A stretch of DNA of 64,000 nucleotides. Origin: Gryllotalpicola daejeonensis (GTDB lineage: Bacteria > Actinomycetota > Actinomycetes > Actinomycetales > Microbacteriaceae). The translations under genes were made by a program, and so were the position numbers. The notes under the pieces are model-generated. The model saw nothing but the letters and a program-made list of their open reading frames with translations, was not told the DNA's origin and searched no databases. Shown piece after piece: positions 39,014-47,636 of the stretch (its first letter is position 1; each line of letters begins with the position of its first letter). The stretch lies in assembly GCF_039538145.1 (NCBI RefSeq), contig NZ_BAABBV010000001.1, positions 1,364,001 through 1,428,000 on the forward strand, read 5' to 3'.

Positions 39014-41469
39014 GAGCGCGCCATCCCTGCGGTCTGCAGCCGCTCCTCGGCTTCGGCCTCGGCACCGCCCACGGTGACCGGAACGCCGTCGGGTTCGGCC
39101 GGCCGAGAGGCGGTCGTGGTCGGCGCCGGCGCCGGGGCGCTGCCCCCCGCCACCTTCTCGACCCGCACCGCCGCGACCTTGAAGATCGGCTGCTTCGAGA
39201 CCGGGTCCCATTCGGTGATGGTCAGTTCGTTCGCGGCCGTGGGCTGCTCCCCCGGCCCCGCCTTTCCGCCCTGCCAGTAGCCGTAATGGAACGGCGCGAA
39301 GACCGTGCCCGGCCGCACCTCGCCGACCCGCGCAGGCACGACCAGCTCGCCACGTGGCGAGGTGACGCGGACGAGGTCTCCTTCGCGGATGCCGAGGGCC
39401 GAAGCATCCGGCACCGCCAATTCGACCCATGCGCGCGGCGCGGCGCGATCCAGCTGCCGCGCGCGTGCCGTACGCGTGCGGGTGTGGAACTGGTAGGCCG
39501 TGCGCCCCGTCGTGAAGCGCAGCGGGTAGTCCTCACCGGGCACCTCGTGCGGCGACGTGTACCCGGCGGGCTTCAGAATCGCGCGGCCGTCGACGCGCAT
39601 CGCCGAGTATGTGTCGGGCGGCACGCTCGCCCCGGTGAGCAGGTCGTGGCCGTAGGTCTCGGCGACGTCCATACCGGTGCGGAAAACGGCATCGGTGTAG
39701 AGCCGCGCCGTGCCGTCGGGGTGCTCGTCGTTGCACGGCCAGCGCACGCCGCCCGCCCTCAGCTTCTCGTAGCTCAGCCCCGAGTAGTCGCACAGCTTGC
39801 CGCGCGAGCACTCCTGCCAGGCGCGGAAGCCGTCCTCCGGCGAGGACCAGTCGAGCAGCGGCGCACCGTCGTCGCGGCGGAAGTCCATGCGCCGTGCGTA
39901 GTCGAGGAAGATCTCGAGGTCGCTGCGCGCCTGCCCGGGCGGCTCGACGGCTTTGTCGGACAGGTGCACCGTGCGGTCGGCGTTCGTGAACGCGCCCTGC
40001 TTCTCGCCCCAGCCCGCGGCCGGCAGCACGACGTCGGCGAGCATCGCCGTCTCGGTCAGATAGAGGTCCTGCACGACGAGGAACAGCTCAGGTCTGCCCA
40101 GGATCGCGCGGATGCGCGGCGACTCCGGCATCGATACCGCCGGGTTCGTGGCCGAGACCCACAGGAATCCGATACTCCCCTGCTCCGCGTAGCGGAAGAT
40201 CTGCATCGCATGCGTCGGCGGCGCCCAGTGCGGGATCTTCGCCGGCTCGACGCCCCACAGCCGCGCGAGCTCGGCCACATGCTGCTCGTTCTCCCAGTTC
40301 CGGAAACCGGGCAGATCGCCGTCAGCGCCCGTCTCGCGCGCGTTCTGCGCGGTGGGCTGGCCGTTCATCTGCAGGATGCCGCAGCCGGGCTTGCCGAGCA
40401 GCCCGCGCAGCAGGTGCAGGTTGTTCACCTGGCATGACGACGCGGTGGCGTGGGATGCCTGATAGAAGCCCTGCAGCACCGTCGACAGCAGTCGCTCGCT
40501 CGTGCCGATGATCTCGGCCGCGCGGCGCACGTCATCGGCCGCGACGCCGCAGACCTGGGCGACGGATTCCGGATCCCACGGCGCGACGGCCGCGCGCAGT
40601 TCGTCGACACCGACGGTGTGGGCGTCGACGTAGGCGTGGTCGATCCAGTCGTGCTCGAACAGCTCGCGCACCAGCCCGTTCATGAGCGCGAGATTCGTGC
40701 CGGGGTGGATCGCGAGGTGCACGTCGGCCAGCCGCGCGACCTCGGTCTCGCGCGGGTCGACACAGATCAGCTGCGGTCGGTCCGGGCCCGCCAGCCGGTC
40801 GAGGATGCGCGCCCACAGCACCGTCTGCGTCTCGGCCACGTTGTGCCCATAGAGCGCGATGGCGTCGCATTCGTCGATGTCCTCATAGCAGCCGGGCTGA
40901 CCGTCTGAGCCGAAACTCTCCTTCAAGGCGGCGGCCGCCGTCGCCGTGCACAGGCGGGTGTTGCCGTCCATGTGCGGCGTGCCGATGCCCGCCTTCCCGA
41001 TGATCGCGAGCGCGTAATACTCCTCGAGGAACAGCTGGCCGCTCGTGTAGAAGCCGTGGCTCAGCGGCCCCTTCTCTTCCAGCAGCGCACGACTCTTCTC
41101 GACGATGCGCCCCATCGCGGTGTCCCAGTCGGTCTCGACGAGCTCGCCGTCGGCGCCGCGGATCAGCGGCGTGGTCAGCCGGTCGCCACCCTGCATGCCC
41201 TGCCAGCTGCCGAAGAGGCCCTTCGGCCCGAGGCGGCCGTGGTTCACGGCATCCCGCGCGCGCCCGCGCACGCCCACCATGCGCCCGTCTTTCACCGCGA
41301 TGTCGAGCGCACAGCCGTTGCTGCACAGGGTGCAGGCGGATACCACCCACCGTTCGACCTCGGACTCGCTGACGCCCTCCGCGAGCTTCTGGTCCACGCG
41401 CACGGGCCAGGCCGTCCCGCGCGCGAACGGGGTGCGACCACCCCAGATGTCGGCGATGCGATCGGGCAT
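39010..41469 (-). CDS. molybdopterin oxidoreductase (NasA/NapA-like)
   Basis: An 819-residue enzyme of the DMSO-reductase family, nearest to assimilatory nitrate reductase/formate dehydrogenase types. N-terminal Cys46-x2-Cys49-x3-Cys53 (SACTLCSNGC) should hold a [4Fe-4S] cluster, but the fourth ligand position is Gly81 in GRLGPKG where GRLCPKG is usual. The Mo-ligand Cys174 is in NTRLCTATAAAAL, followed by GSDGQPGCYEDI. The C-terminal beta-barrel domain (about 665-780) closes over the cofactor. No Tat signal, so it is cytoplasmic. A Thr/Ala/Pro-rich tail ends it. ATG 41469 has GGGAGGA upstream. Confidence 0.85.
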   Translation of the reverse strand: MPDRIADIWGGRTPFARGTAWPVRVDQKLAEGVSESEVERWVVSACTLCSNGCALDIAVKDGRMVGVRGRARDAVNHGRLGPKGLFGSWQGMQGGDRLTTPLIRGADGELVETDWDTAMGRIVEKSRALLEEKGPLSHGFYTSGQLFLEEYYALAIIGKAGIGTPHMDGNTRLCTATAAAALKESFGSDGQPGCYEDIDECDAIALYGHNVAETQTVLWARILDRLAGPDRPQLICVDPRETEVARLADVHLAIHPGTNLALMNGLVRELFEHDWIDHAYVDAHTVGVDELRAAVAPWDPESVAQVCGVAADDVRRAAEIIGTSERLLSTVLQGFYQASHATASSCQVNNLHLLRGLLGKPGCGILQMNGQPTAQNARETGADGDLPGFRNWENEQHVAELARLWGVEPAKIPHWAPPTHAMQIFRYAEQGSIGFLWVSATNPAVSMPESPRIRAILGRPELFLVVQDLYLTETAMLADVVLPAAGWGEKQGAFTNADRTVHLSDKAVEPPGQARSDLEIFLDYARRMDFRRDDGAPLLDWSSPEDGFRAWQECSRGKLCDYSGLSYEKLRAGGVRWPCNDEHPDGTARLYTDAVFRTGMDVAETYGHDLLTGASVPPDTYSAMRVDGRAILKPAGYTSPHEVPGEDYPLRFTTGRTAYQFHTRTRTARARQLDRAAPRAWVELAVPDASALGIREGDLVRVTSPRGELVVPARVGEVRPGTVFAPFHYGYWQGGKAGPGEQPTAANELTITEWDPVSKQPIFKVAAVRVEKVAGGSAPAPAPTTTASRPAEPDGVPVTVGGAEAEAEERLQTAGMARS

Positions 41470-41601
41470 CCTCGTCCTCCCATCGATCCTGGCGGGGCGG
41501 TACCCGACAGCGGCGCGCGGCACTCGCGCCCGATGCGCCGCCATTGCGGCATCCGATCAATGCATACGCAATTCCCATGATCGAAAACGGATGCCTCGTA
41601 G

Positions 41602-41607
41602 CAGGCT
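41602..41607 (+). promoter_or_regulatory. variant -10 box before aldo/keto reductase gene
   Basis: CAGGCT, six bases before GTG 41614; first base differs from the TANNNT consensus. Confidence 0.35.
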
Positions 41608-41613
41608 GGGGAC

Positions 41614-42588
41614 GTGGAATATACGAACCTCGGACGCTCAGGACTCTCCGTCTCGCGCATCGTGCTCGGCACGATGAACTTCGGCCCCCAGACCAGCGAG
41701 GCCGACTCGCACGCCATCATGGACACAGCCCGCGAGCACGGCATCAACTTCTTCGACACGGCCAACGTCTACGGCGGCCCGGACCACCGCGGGCACACCG
41801 AAGAGATCGTGGGCAGGTGGTTCGCGCAGGGCGGCGGCCGCCGCGAGCGCACCGTGCTCGCCACGAAGCTCTACGGCGACATGTGGGACGGGTACCCGAA
41901 CGGCGGGAAGCTGTCGGCCTTCAACATCCGCGGCGCCATCGATGCGAGCCTCACGCGGCTGCAGACCGACCACATCGACCTGATCCAGTTCCACCACATC
42001 GACCGCGACACCCCGTGGGACGAGATCTGGCAGGCCATCGAGACCGCCGTGGCGCAGGGCAAGGTCATCTACGCGGGCTCGAGCAATTTCGCCGGCTGGC
42101 ACATTGCGCAGGCGCAAGAGGCCGCGAAAGCCCGGCACTTCACCGGGCTCGTCAGCGAACAGTCGCTCTACAACCTGCTGCAGCGCGACCTCGAGCGCGA
42201 GGTGATCCCGGCGGCGCAGCACTACGGGCTCGGCATCATCCCGTGGTCGCCGCTGCAGGGCGGCGTCCTCGGCGGCATCATCGCGAAGCAGGCGGATGCC
42301 GCGCGGCGCAACACCGGCCGCTCCGCCGAGGCCGTCGAGAGCCGGCGCGACCAGCTCGTCGCCTACGAGGACCTCGCGCGTGAACTCGGCATCGAGCCGG
42401 CGCAGCTCGGCCTCGCGTGGCTGCTGCATCAGCCCGCCGTGACCGGCCCGATCGTCGGCCCGCGCACGATGGCGCAGCTCACGAGCGCGATCGGCGCCGT
42501 CGACGTGGCGCTCGACGACGCGGTGCTCGCCCGCCTCGACGAGATCTTCCCCGGCTACAAGACGGCACCGGAGGACTACGCCTGGTGA
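41614..42588 (+). CDS. aldo/keto reductase
   Basis: A 324-residue NADPH-dependent (beta/alpha)8 reductase. The catalytic tetrad is visible: Asp and Tyr in FFDTANVYGG, Lys in LATKLYGD and His in LIQFHHIDRD. NADPH contacts lie in GPIVGPRTMAQL. It reduces carbonyls in the cytoplasm. It belongs to the group with an oxidoreductase or Kv-beta-like layout (LGRSGLSVSRIVLGTMNFG). GTG 41614 is probably leaderless. It is divergent from the molybdoenzyme operon across about 140 bases. Confidence 0.92.
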   Translation: MEYTNLGRSGLSVSRIVLGTMNFGPQTSEADSHAIMDTAREHGINFFDTANVYGGPDHRGHTEEIVGRWFAQGGGRRERTVLATKLYGDMWDGYPNGGKLSAFNIRGAIDASLTRLQTDHIDLIQFHHIDRDTPWDEIWQAIETAVAQGKVIYAGSSNFAGWHIAQAQEAAKARHFTGLVSEQSLYNLLQRDLEREVIPAAQHYGLGIIPWSPLQGGVLGGIIAKQADAARRNTGRSAEAVESRRDQLVAYEDLARELGIEPAQLGLAWLLHQPAVTGPIVGPRTMAQLTSAIGAVDVALDDAVLARLDEIFPGYKTAPEDYAW

Positions 42589-42592
42589 GCGC

Positions 42593-43273
42593 TTAGCGGG
42601 CCGGGTCGCGAGCGAGCCGGCGGGGCAGCACGGATGCCGCAACCCGCCGGATCTCGCCGAGACCCTCTCTTCCGGCGAAGCCTGAGGTGCACACCGCGAG
42701 CACGACGAAGTCGCCGTCGGGAGACCCGACGAACGCGACGTCGTGATCGATGCCGTCGACCCAGCCCGACTTCGAGCCCCAGCCGACGCCCGGGCGCACC
42801 TCGTCGCCGATCACCGCGAACTCCTGCGCCCGCAGGGCTTCGAGCATCACCTCTCGGCTCTCAGGCGAGGTCAGCCGGCCGGTGACGATCGCGTGCAGCA
42901 GGCGCGCGAGGCCGAGCGGAGTGACCTCGTTCGTGAGGCCGGCCGCGGTCGCCGCCTCGTCGCCGATGAGCCGCTCCATGCGGCATCCGTCTGCTCCGGC
43001 ATCCGCCAGCACCCGCGAAATCGCGGCGAGCCCGAGCCGCGCGGCCACGACGTTCGTCGCCTCGTTCGACGACCGCGCGATCATGTCCATGACGAGCGAG
43101 CGCACCGGCTGCGGCAGCGGCGTCGACCAGCTGAGCTCGCCGGCGTCGACGGCGTGCGCCGCCGCGGCCATCACGGCGAGCTTGATCGTCGAGGCCGCGT
43201 AGAACACGTCGTGCTCACCATCGGCAGCGAGCACGCGACCCGTCGCGTCGAGCAGGCAGTAGGCGACGGTCAC
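42593..43273 (-). CDS. class A beta-lactamase-like serine hydrolase
   Basis: A 226-residue serine hydrolase with the penicillin-interactive fold: Ser-x-x-Lys in AASTIKLAV, SSNEA as the SxN-type loop and KSG in GSKSGWVDG. It lacks a signal peptide and the Omega-loop Glu is not evident, so true lactamase activity is doubtful; it may be an intracellular esterase or peptidase. It starts directly after the stop of the membrane protein gene (0 bases between), in a phosphate-transporter operon. Confidence 0.78.
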   Translation of the reverse strand: MTVAYCLLDATGRVLAADGEHDVFYAASTIKLAVMAAAAHAVDAGELSWSTPLPQPVRSLVMDMIARSSNEATNVVAARLGLAAISRVLADAGADGCRMERLIGDEAATAAGLTNEVTPLGLARLLHAIVTGRLTSPESREVMLEALRAQEFAVIGDEVRPGVGWGSKSGWVDGIDHDVAFVGSPDGDFVVLAVCTSGFAGREGLGEIRRVAASVLPRRLARDPAR

Positions 43274-43603
43274 CTAGTGAAAATACGGCACGATCAGGTA
43301 GATGCCGTAGAGCACGACGATGCCGGCCAGCGAGAACAACGCGTAGGCCGCGATCAGCGCGAGGCGCTTCACGGCCGGTGAATACGGATTCCTCTTCCTG
43401 GCCTTCTTGACCTGCTTGGCCTCTTTCTTCACCTGCTTCGGCGAGAGCACCGTGATCGCCTCTTCGAAGGCGACGGGCGGCACGTACGGCGTGCGGCCCG
43501 CGACCGCCAGCATTCTGAGGCCGAGGGCGTAGAGGCTGACGACGACCGCCGCACCGACGAGCGACGCGATCAGCACCTCGACGAAGGCGAGCCAGTCGAT
43601 CAT
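43274..43603 (-). CDS. two-helix membrane protein in PiT operon
   Basis: A 109-residue membrane protein with helices at about 5-32 and 85-107 and a basic, Lys-rich cytoplasmic loop between (PKQVKKEAKQVKKARKR). No catalytic motif. Such small proteins often follow PiT transporters in this family and may act as regulatory subunits; that is inference from position. Its start overlaps the PiT stop by four bases. Confidence 0.65.
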   Translation of the reverse strand: MIDWLAFVEVLIASLVGAAVVVSLYALGLRMLAVAGRTPYVPPVAFEEAITVLSPKQVKKEAKQVKKARKRNPYSPAVKRLALIAAYALFSLAGIVVLYGIYLIVPYFH

Positions 43604-44889
43604 CGCTGCTCCTCCCCAGCGGCGGGCCGCTGCTCCTGAGCTTCGGAATCACGGTTCGCGCCGTCCTGGGCGGCCCGATCGCGCTCGATGGACTCTTCGA
43701 TGGCCGCCTCGAGCTCCGGCTCGAGGCGCGCGATGGCGATGGCGAGTGCGGCCGTCTCGGCCACCTCCGCTTCGGCGTGGGCGACGTGGTCGGCCATGAC
43801 GCGGCGGCGGGCGTTGATGCGGAACACGACCACGATCACGATGACCGCGATGACCAGGTCGATGACGAGTCCCGCCGTCCCGAGCCGCGCGATCACCGCG
43901 GTCGCGCCGCCGACGACCGCCGCCACCGGCAGCGTGAACAGCCACCCCAGCGCGATGCGGCCCGCCGTGCCCCAGCGCACGCTGGTGTCGCTGCGGCCGA
44001 GGCCCGAGCCGATGACCGAGCCCGAGGCGACCTGCGTGGTCGAGAGCGCGAACCCGAGGTGCGACGAGGCCAGGATCGTGGCCGCCGTGCTGGTCTCGGC
44101 GGCGAAGCCCTGCGCCGGCTTGACGTCGGTGAGCCCGGTGCCGAGCGTGCGGATGATCCGCCAGCCGCCCGTGTAGGTCCCCGTCGCGATCGCGAGCGCG
44201 CACAGCAGGATGACCCACCACTGCGGGCCCGGGTGCCCCGCCGACTGCAGATCGGCCGAGATGAGCAGCAGTGTGATCACGCCCATCGTCTTCTGGGCGT
44301 CGTTCGTTCCGTGCGACAGCGCGACAAGCGACGAGGAGAAGATCTGCGCGTAGCGGAAGCCGCTGCGCCCGTCGGGCAATCCGTCGTTGCGGTGCGTGAT
44401 GCGATAGGCCAGCCGCGTCGAGCAGTAGGCGACGAGCCCGGCGACCACCGGTGAGAGCAGGGCGGGCAGCACGATCTTGCCGAGCAGCACGCTGTAGTCG
44501 ATCGAGCCGACATCCCACGTGCCGACGATCGTCGCGCCGATGAGGCCGCCGAACAGCGCGTGGCTGGACGACGAAGGGATGCCCCACAGCCACGTCACCA
44601 GGTTCCAGGTGATGGCCCCGACGAGGCCCGCGAGCACCAGCGGGGGCGTGATCGCCACCGCGCCGCCCTCGCCCCTGATGAGGCCGCCCGAGATGGTCTG
44701 CGCCACCTCGGTCGAGAGGAACGCGCCGACCAGGTTCAGCACCGCGGCCAGAGCAACCGCCGTACGCGGTTTCAACGCTCCGGTCGCAATCGGCGTCGCC
44801 ATCGCGTTCGCCGTGTCGTGGAATCCGTTCGTGAAATCGAAGAACAGGGCCAACGCGATCACGAGGACGACGATGAGCGTCAGATCCAC
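43600..44889 (-). CDS. PiT-family inorganic phosphate transporter
   Basis: A 429-residue transporter with about ten helices and both PiT signatures: FDFTNGFHDTANAMATPIATGAL in the N-terminal half and GTNDAQKTMGVITLLL in the C-terminal half. It moves phosphate as a metal complex with protons. A hydrophilic, acidic C-terminal tail (about 375-429) is cytoplasmic. I chose GTG 44889, because the longer reading adds no membrane segment. First gene of a PiT-membrane protein-serine hydrolase operon. Confidence 0.9.
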   Translation of the reverse strand: MDLTLIVVLVIALALFFDFTNGFHDTANAMATPIATGALKPRTAVALAAVLNLVGAFLSTEVAQTISGGLIRGEGGAVAITPPLVLAGLVGAITWNLVTWLWGIPSSSSHALFGGLIGATIVGTWDVGSIDYSVLLGKIVLPALLSPVVAGLVAYCSTRLAYRITHRNDGLPDGRSGFRYAQIFSSSLVALSHGTNDAQKTMGVITLLLISADLQSAGHPGPQWWVILLCALAIATGTYTGGWRIIRTLGTGLTDVKPAQGFAAETSTAATILASSHLGFALSTTQVASGSVIGSGLGRSDTSVRWGTAGRIALGWLFTLPVAAVVGGATAVIARLGTAGLVIDLVIAVIVIVVVFRINARRRVMADHVAHAEAEVAETAALAIAIARLEPELEAAIEESIERDRAAQDGANRDSEAQEQRPAAGEEQR

Positions 44890-44982
44890 GCGAAGACTTT
44901 CACTCGCACCATGGAACGCTATCGCAGGCGGGCACCGACAGGTCACCCATCGTTCACTCCGCGTTCAGCCCACGGGTTCCGC

Positions 44983-44988
44983 TAGCGT
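44983..44988 (+). promoter_or_regulatory. -10 box, leaderless start of fructosamine kinase gene
   Basis: TAGCGT, seven bases before GTG 44996. Confidence 0.55.
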
Positions 44989-44995
44989 CGACGGC

Positions 44996-45889
44996 GTGAC
45001 CGACGTCGACACGCTCTCGCCCGACCTGCTGCCCGAGGGCCTCGAGGTGCGGCACTCCCGGCCCTTGACCGGCGGCACCGCGAATCCGGTCTGGCGCTGC
45101 GAGCTCGCCGACGGGCGGGAGGTGGTCGTCAAGGTCGCGCGTGAGGACCAGCCGGACCTCAGCGAGATCGAGGCGGAGGGCCTCAGGGCGCTCAGCGAGC
45201 TGGGAGGCCTGCCGACACCGCGCGTGATCGCCTTCTCGCCACGCACGCTCATCCTCGAGGCGATCGGCGATGGCTCGCTGCCGCCGGATGACGGGGATTT
45301 CTGGGCGGATGCCGGGCGCGCGGTCGCCCGCCTGCACGCCGTGCGCAGTGAGCGCTTCGGCTGGGCCCGCGACGGGTGGCTGGGCCAGTACCGGCAGCAG
45401 AATGCGTGGGATGCCGACGGCCACCGCTTCTTCGCCGAGAAGCGCATCCTGAGCTTCCTCGACAAGCCGGGGGCGGAGGCGGCGCTCGACGCTGCCGACC
45501 GCGCCGGCCTCGAGCGCCTCTGCACCCGCCTGCCCGAGCTCGTCCCCGATACGGGCGCGGTGCTCACCCACGGCGACCTCTGGCGCAACAATCTGATCGC
45601 GGGACCCACGGCCGACGGGCACCACACCGAGCCGGTGTTCATCGACCCCGCCGTGAGCTACGCCTGGGCGGAGACCGATGTGTCGATGATGCTGCTCTCC
45701 GGTGCGAGCGTGCCCGAGAGCTTCTTCAGCGCGTATCAGGAGCTGCGGCCGCTCGATGCCGAGTGGCGCGAGCAGGCCCGCATCCTCAACCTGCGCGAGC
45801 TGCTGTCGATGATCGCGACCTTCGGCCACGGCGCCGGGAACGCGGAGCGCATCGCCGAGCTGCGCGCGATCGTGCGCCGTTACGCTTGA
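44996..45889 (+). CDS. fructosamine kinase family protein
   Basis: A 297-residue kinase of the fructosamine-3-kinase/APH fold. Seen: N-lobe VWRCELADGREVVVKVA with the ATP-binding Lys, catalytic loop LTHGDLWRNNLIAG and metal site FIDPAVSYAWAETDVSMM. The family phosphorylates sugar moieties on glycated amines, letting the adduct fall apart, a deglycation repair. A leaderless GTG start. The next gene starts four bases after its stop. Confidence 0.85.
   Translation: MTDVDTLSPDLLPEGLEVRHSRPLTGGTANPVWRCELADGREVVVKVAREDQPDLSEIEAEGLRALSELGGLPTPRVIAFSPRTLILEAIGDGSLPPDDGDFWADAGRAVARLHAVRSERFGWARDGWLGQYRQQNAWDADGHRFFAEKRILSFLDKPGAEAALDAADRAGLERLCTRLPELVPDTGAVLTHGDLWRNNLIAGPTADGHHTEPVFIDPAVSYAWAETDVSMMLLSGASVPESFFSAYQELRPLDAEWREQARILNLRELLSMIATFGHGAGNAERIAELRAIVRRYA
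45881..45886 (+). promoter_or_regulatory. -10 box within kinase end, leaderless phosphatase start
   Basis: TACGCT inside the last codons of the kinase gene, six bases before GTG 45893, so the downstream gene has its own start site as well as read-through. Confidence 0.45.
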
Positions 45890-45892
45890 CGG

Positions 45893-46309
45893 GTGACCGA
45901 AGCTCAGGCATCCGCGCACCCCAATGTCCTGTTCGTGTGCGTGCACAACGCCGGCCGATCGCAGATGGCCGCGGGCTTCCTCAACGCGATCGCCGGCGAT
46001 CGCGTGAACGTGTTCTCGGCGGGCAGCGAGCCGGCCGATCGTCTCAACCCCGTCGCCGTCGCGGCCATGGCCGAGGTCGGAGTCGACATTGCGGCGAACG
46101 AGCCCAAGATCCTGACGACGGATGCCGTGCGCGAGTCCGACGTCGTGATCACGATGGGCTGCGGCGACACCTGCCCGATCTTCCCCGGCAAGCGCTATGA
46201 GGACTGGGAGCTCGACGACCCGGCCGGCCTGCCGATCGACCAGGTGCGCCCGATTCGCGACGAGATCAAGCGGCGCGTCGAGGCGCTCGTCGCCGAGCTG
46301 ACCGCGTAG
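45893..46309 (+). CDS. arsenate reductase / low-molecular-weight phosphatase-like
   Basis: A 138-residue protein of the low-molecular-weight tyrosine phosphatase fold. The P-loop CVHNAGRSQMAAGF (C-x5-R-S) and the late Asp loop (KRYEDWELDDPAGLP) are complete. MGCGDTCPIFPG adds the two redox Cys of thioredoxin-coupled ArsC, so arsenate reduction is the best call. No ArsR or arsenite pump is next to it. Start GTG 45893. Confidence 0.85.
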   Translation: MTEAQASAHPNVLFVCVHNAGRSQMAAGFLNAIAGDRVNVFSAGSEPADRLNPVAVAAMAEVGVDIAANEPKILTTDAVRESDVVITMGCGDTCPIFPGKRYEDWELDDPAGLPIDQVRPIRDEIKRRVEALVAELTA

Positions 46310-46403
46310 CGGCCCGGCCGGCGGCTCTTGACACCACTGCGAGGGCCGGGCCAGGTTGACCCTAGGGGGCCGCGCGAAGGCGTGCGGCTGTGAAGGGGTC
46401 ATC

Positions 46404-47576
46404 ATGGGTTCCGCATTCGGGTTCGATCGCCACGAACAGCGAGGGATGTCTCGCCGCACGCTCCTGGCCGCAGGGGTCGGCGCCGCAGCCGGTCTCGCCT
46501 TCGCCGGGGCAGGGGTCGCTGGCGTCGGGGCGACGCGTGCGTCTGCCGCGTCTCCGTGGTGGGCCAAGCTCTCGACCCGACAGCAGGTCGGCCAGCGCGT
46601 CATCTTCTCGTACCCGGGCGCGACTCCCCCGCAGGCTCTGTTCGATGCGATCGCCGCGGGCATCGTCGGCGGCGTCATCTTCTTCGGCGAGAACATCACG
46701 AGCCTCACGCAGATCGCCGGTGTCGTCGCCGACCTGCGGGCGGCCCAGGCCGACTCCCCCGTACGCGAGCCGCTGATCTTCACGACCGATCAGGAGGGCG
46801 GCTACATCCGCCGCCTCAAGGGACAGGAGCCGGTTCTCTCGGAGAAGAAGATCGGCCTCGCGGCTGACCCTGACGCCGCTGCGACGGCCGCGGGCGCCGG
46901 GGCGGCCGCCGCGTTGCGCGACGTCGGCATGAACCTCAACCTGGCGCCGGTGCTCGATGTGTTCCGCACGCCCGGCAACTTCGACGACCAGTGGGAGCGC
47001 TCCTACAGCTCGGACCCGCGGCTCGCCGGCCGTCTCGGCGCCGACTTCGTGCGCGCACAGCAGGGCGCAGGTGTCGCCGCCACGTCGAAGCACTTCCCAG
47101 GCCTCGGTGCCGCCACCGCCGCGCAGAACACCGACCTCGACACCGTCACGCTCACCCAGTCGCTCGACGAGCTGCGCAGTGTGGACGAGAGCGCGTTCGT
47201 GCCGGGCATCGCCGCGGGCGTGCAGCTCGTCATGACCTCGTGGGCCGTGTACCCGGCGATCGACCCCGTCTACCCGGCGGGCATCTCGCCGACCATCGTG
47301 CAGGGCGAGCTGCGCGAGCGCCTCGGGTTCACCGGGGTGACGATCACGGATGCCCTTGAGGCCGGCGCCCTCGCCCCGTTCGGCGACACCGGCACGCGCG
47401 CCCTGCTGTCTGCGCAGGCAGGCATGGACCTGCTGCTGTGCTCGGCGCGCGATCTGTCGCAGGGATTCGATGCGCTGGATGCCGTCACCGCGGCCGTCGA
47501 CGACAAGAGTCTCAACCCCGGCCACTTCAAGCAGTCGCTCGCCCGGGTGCAGTCACTGCGCGCCTCGCTGTTCTGA
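46404..47576 (+). CDS. Tat-exported GH3 beta-N-acetylhexosaminidase-like
   Basis: A 390-residue protein with a twin-arginine signal (SRRTLLAAGVGAAAGLAFAG, then ASA) and a glycoside hydrolase family 3 N-terminal (beta/alpha)8 domain. TDQEGGYIRRL, KHFPGLG and the nucleophile Asp in ITDALEAG follow the NagZ-type pattern, so it probably trims GlcNAc from peptidoglycan fragments outside the cell. The His-Asp catalytic dyad of NagZ is not clear because the KHFPGLG loop lacks the usual GDT-x-DSH; AQNTDLDT takes its place. ATG 46404 follows GAAGGGG. Confidence 0.82.
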   Translation: MGSAFGFDRHEQRGMSRRTLLAAGVGAAAGLAFAGAGVAGVGATRASAASPWWAKLSTRQQVGQRVIFSYPGATPPQALFDAIAAGIVGGVIFFGENITSLTQIAGVVADLRAAQADSPVREPLIFTTDQEGGYIRRLKGQEPVLSEKKIGLAADPDAAATAAGAGAAAALRDVGMNLNLAPVLDVFRTPGNFDDQWERSYSSDPRLAGRLGADFVRAQQGAGVAATSKHFPGLGAATAAQNTDLDTVTLTQSLDELRSVDESAFVPGIAAGVQLVMTSWAVYPAIDPVYPAGISPTIVQGELRERLGFTGVTITDALEAGALAPFGDTGTRALLSAQAGMDLLLCSARDLSQGFDALDAVTAAVDDKSLNPGHFKQSLARVQSLRASLF

Positions 47577-47623
47577 TTCCAAAGGACCGTATCGGAGAAC
47601 TATCCGGTTCGGCCGGATCGGCG

Positions 47624-47629
47624 TAGCGT
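47624..47629 (+). promoter_or_regulatory. -10 box, leaderless start of LLM gene
   Basis: TAGCGT, seven bases before GTG 47637. Confidence 0.55.
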
Positions 47630-47636
47630 CGGAACC

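Noticed and set aside
46326..46361. TTGACA (46328-46333) and TTGACC as a housekeeping promoter for the GH3 gene
   Set aside because: A convincing -10 box at normal spacing is missing, so it was left out of the feature list.
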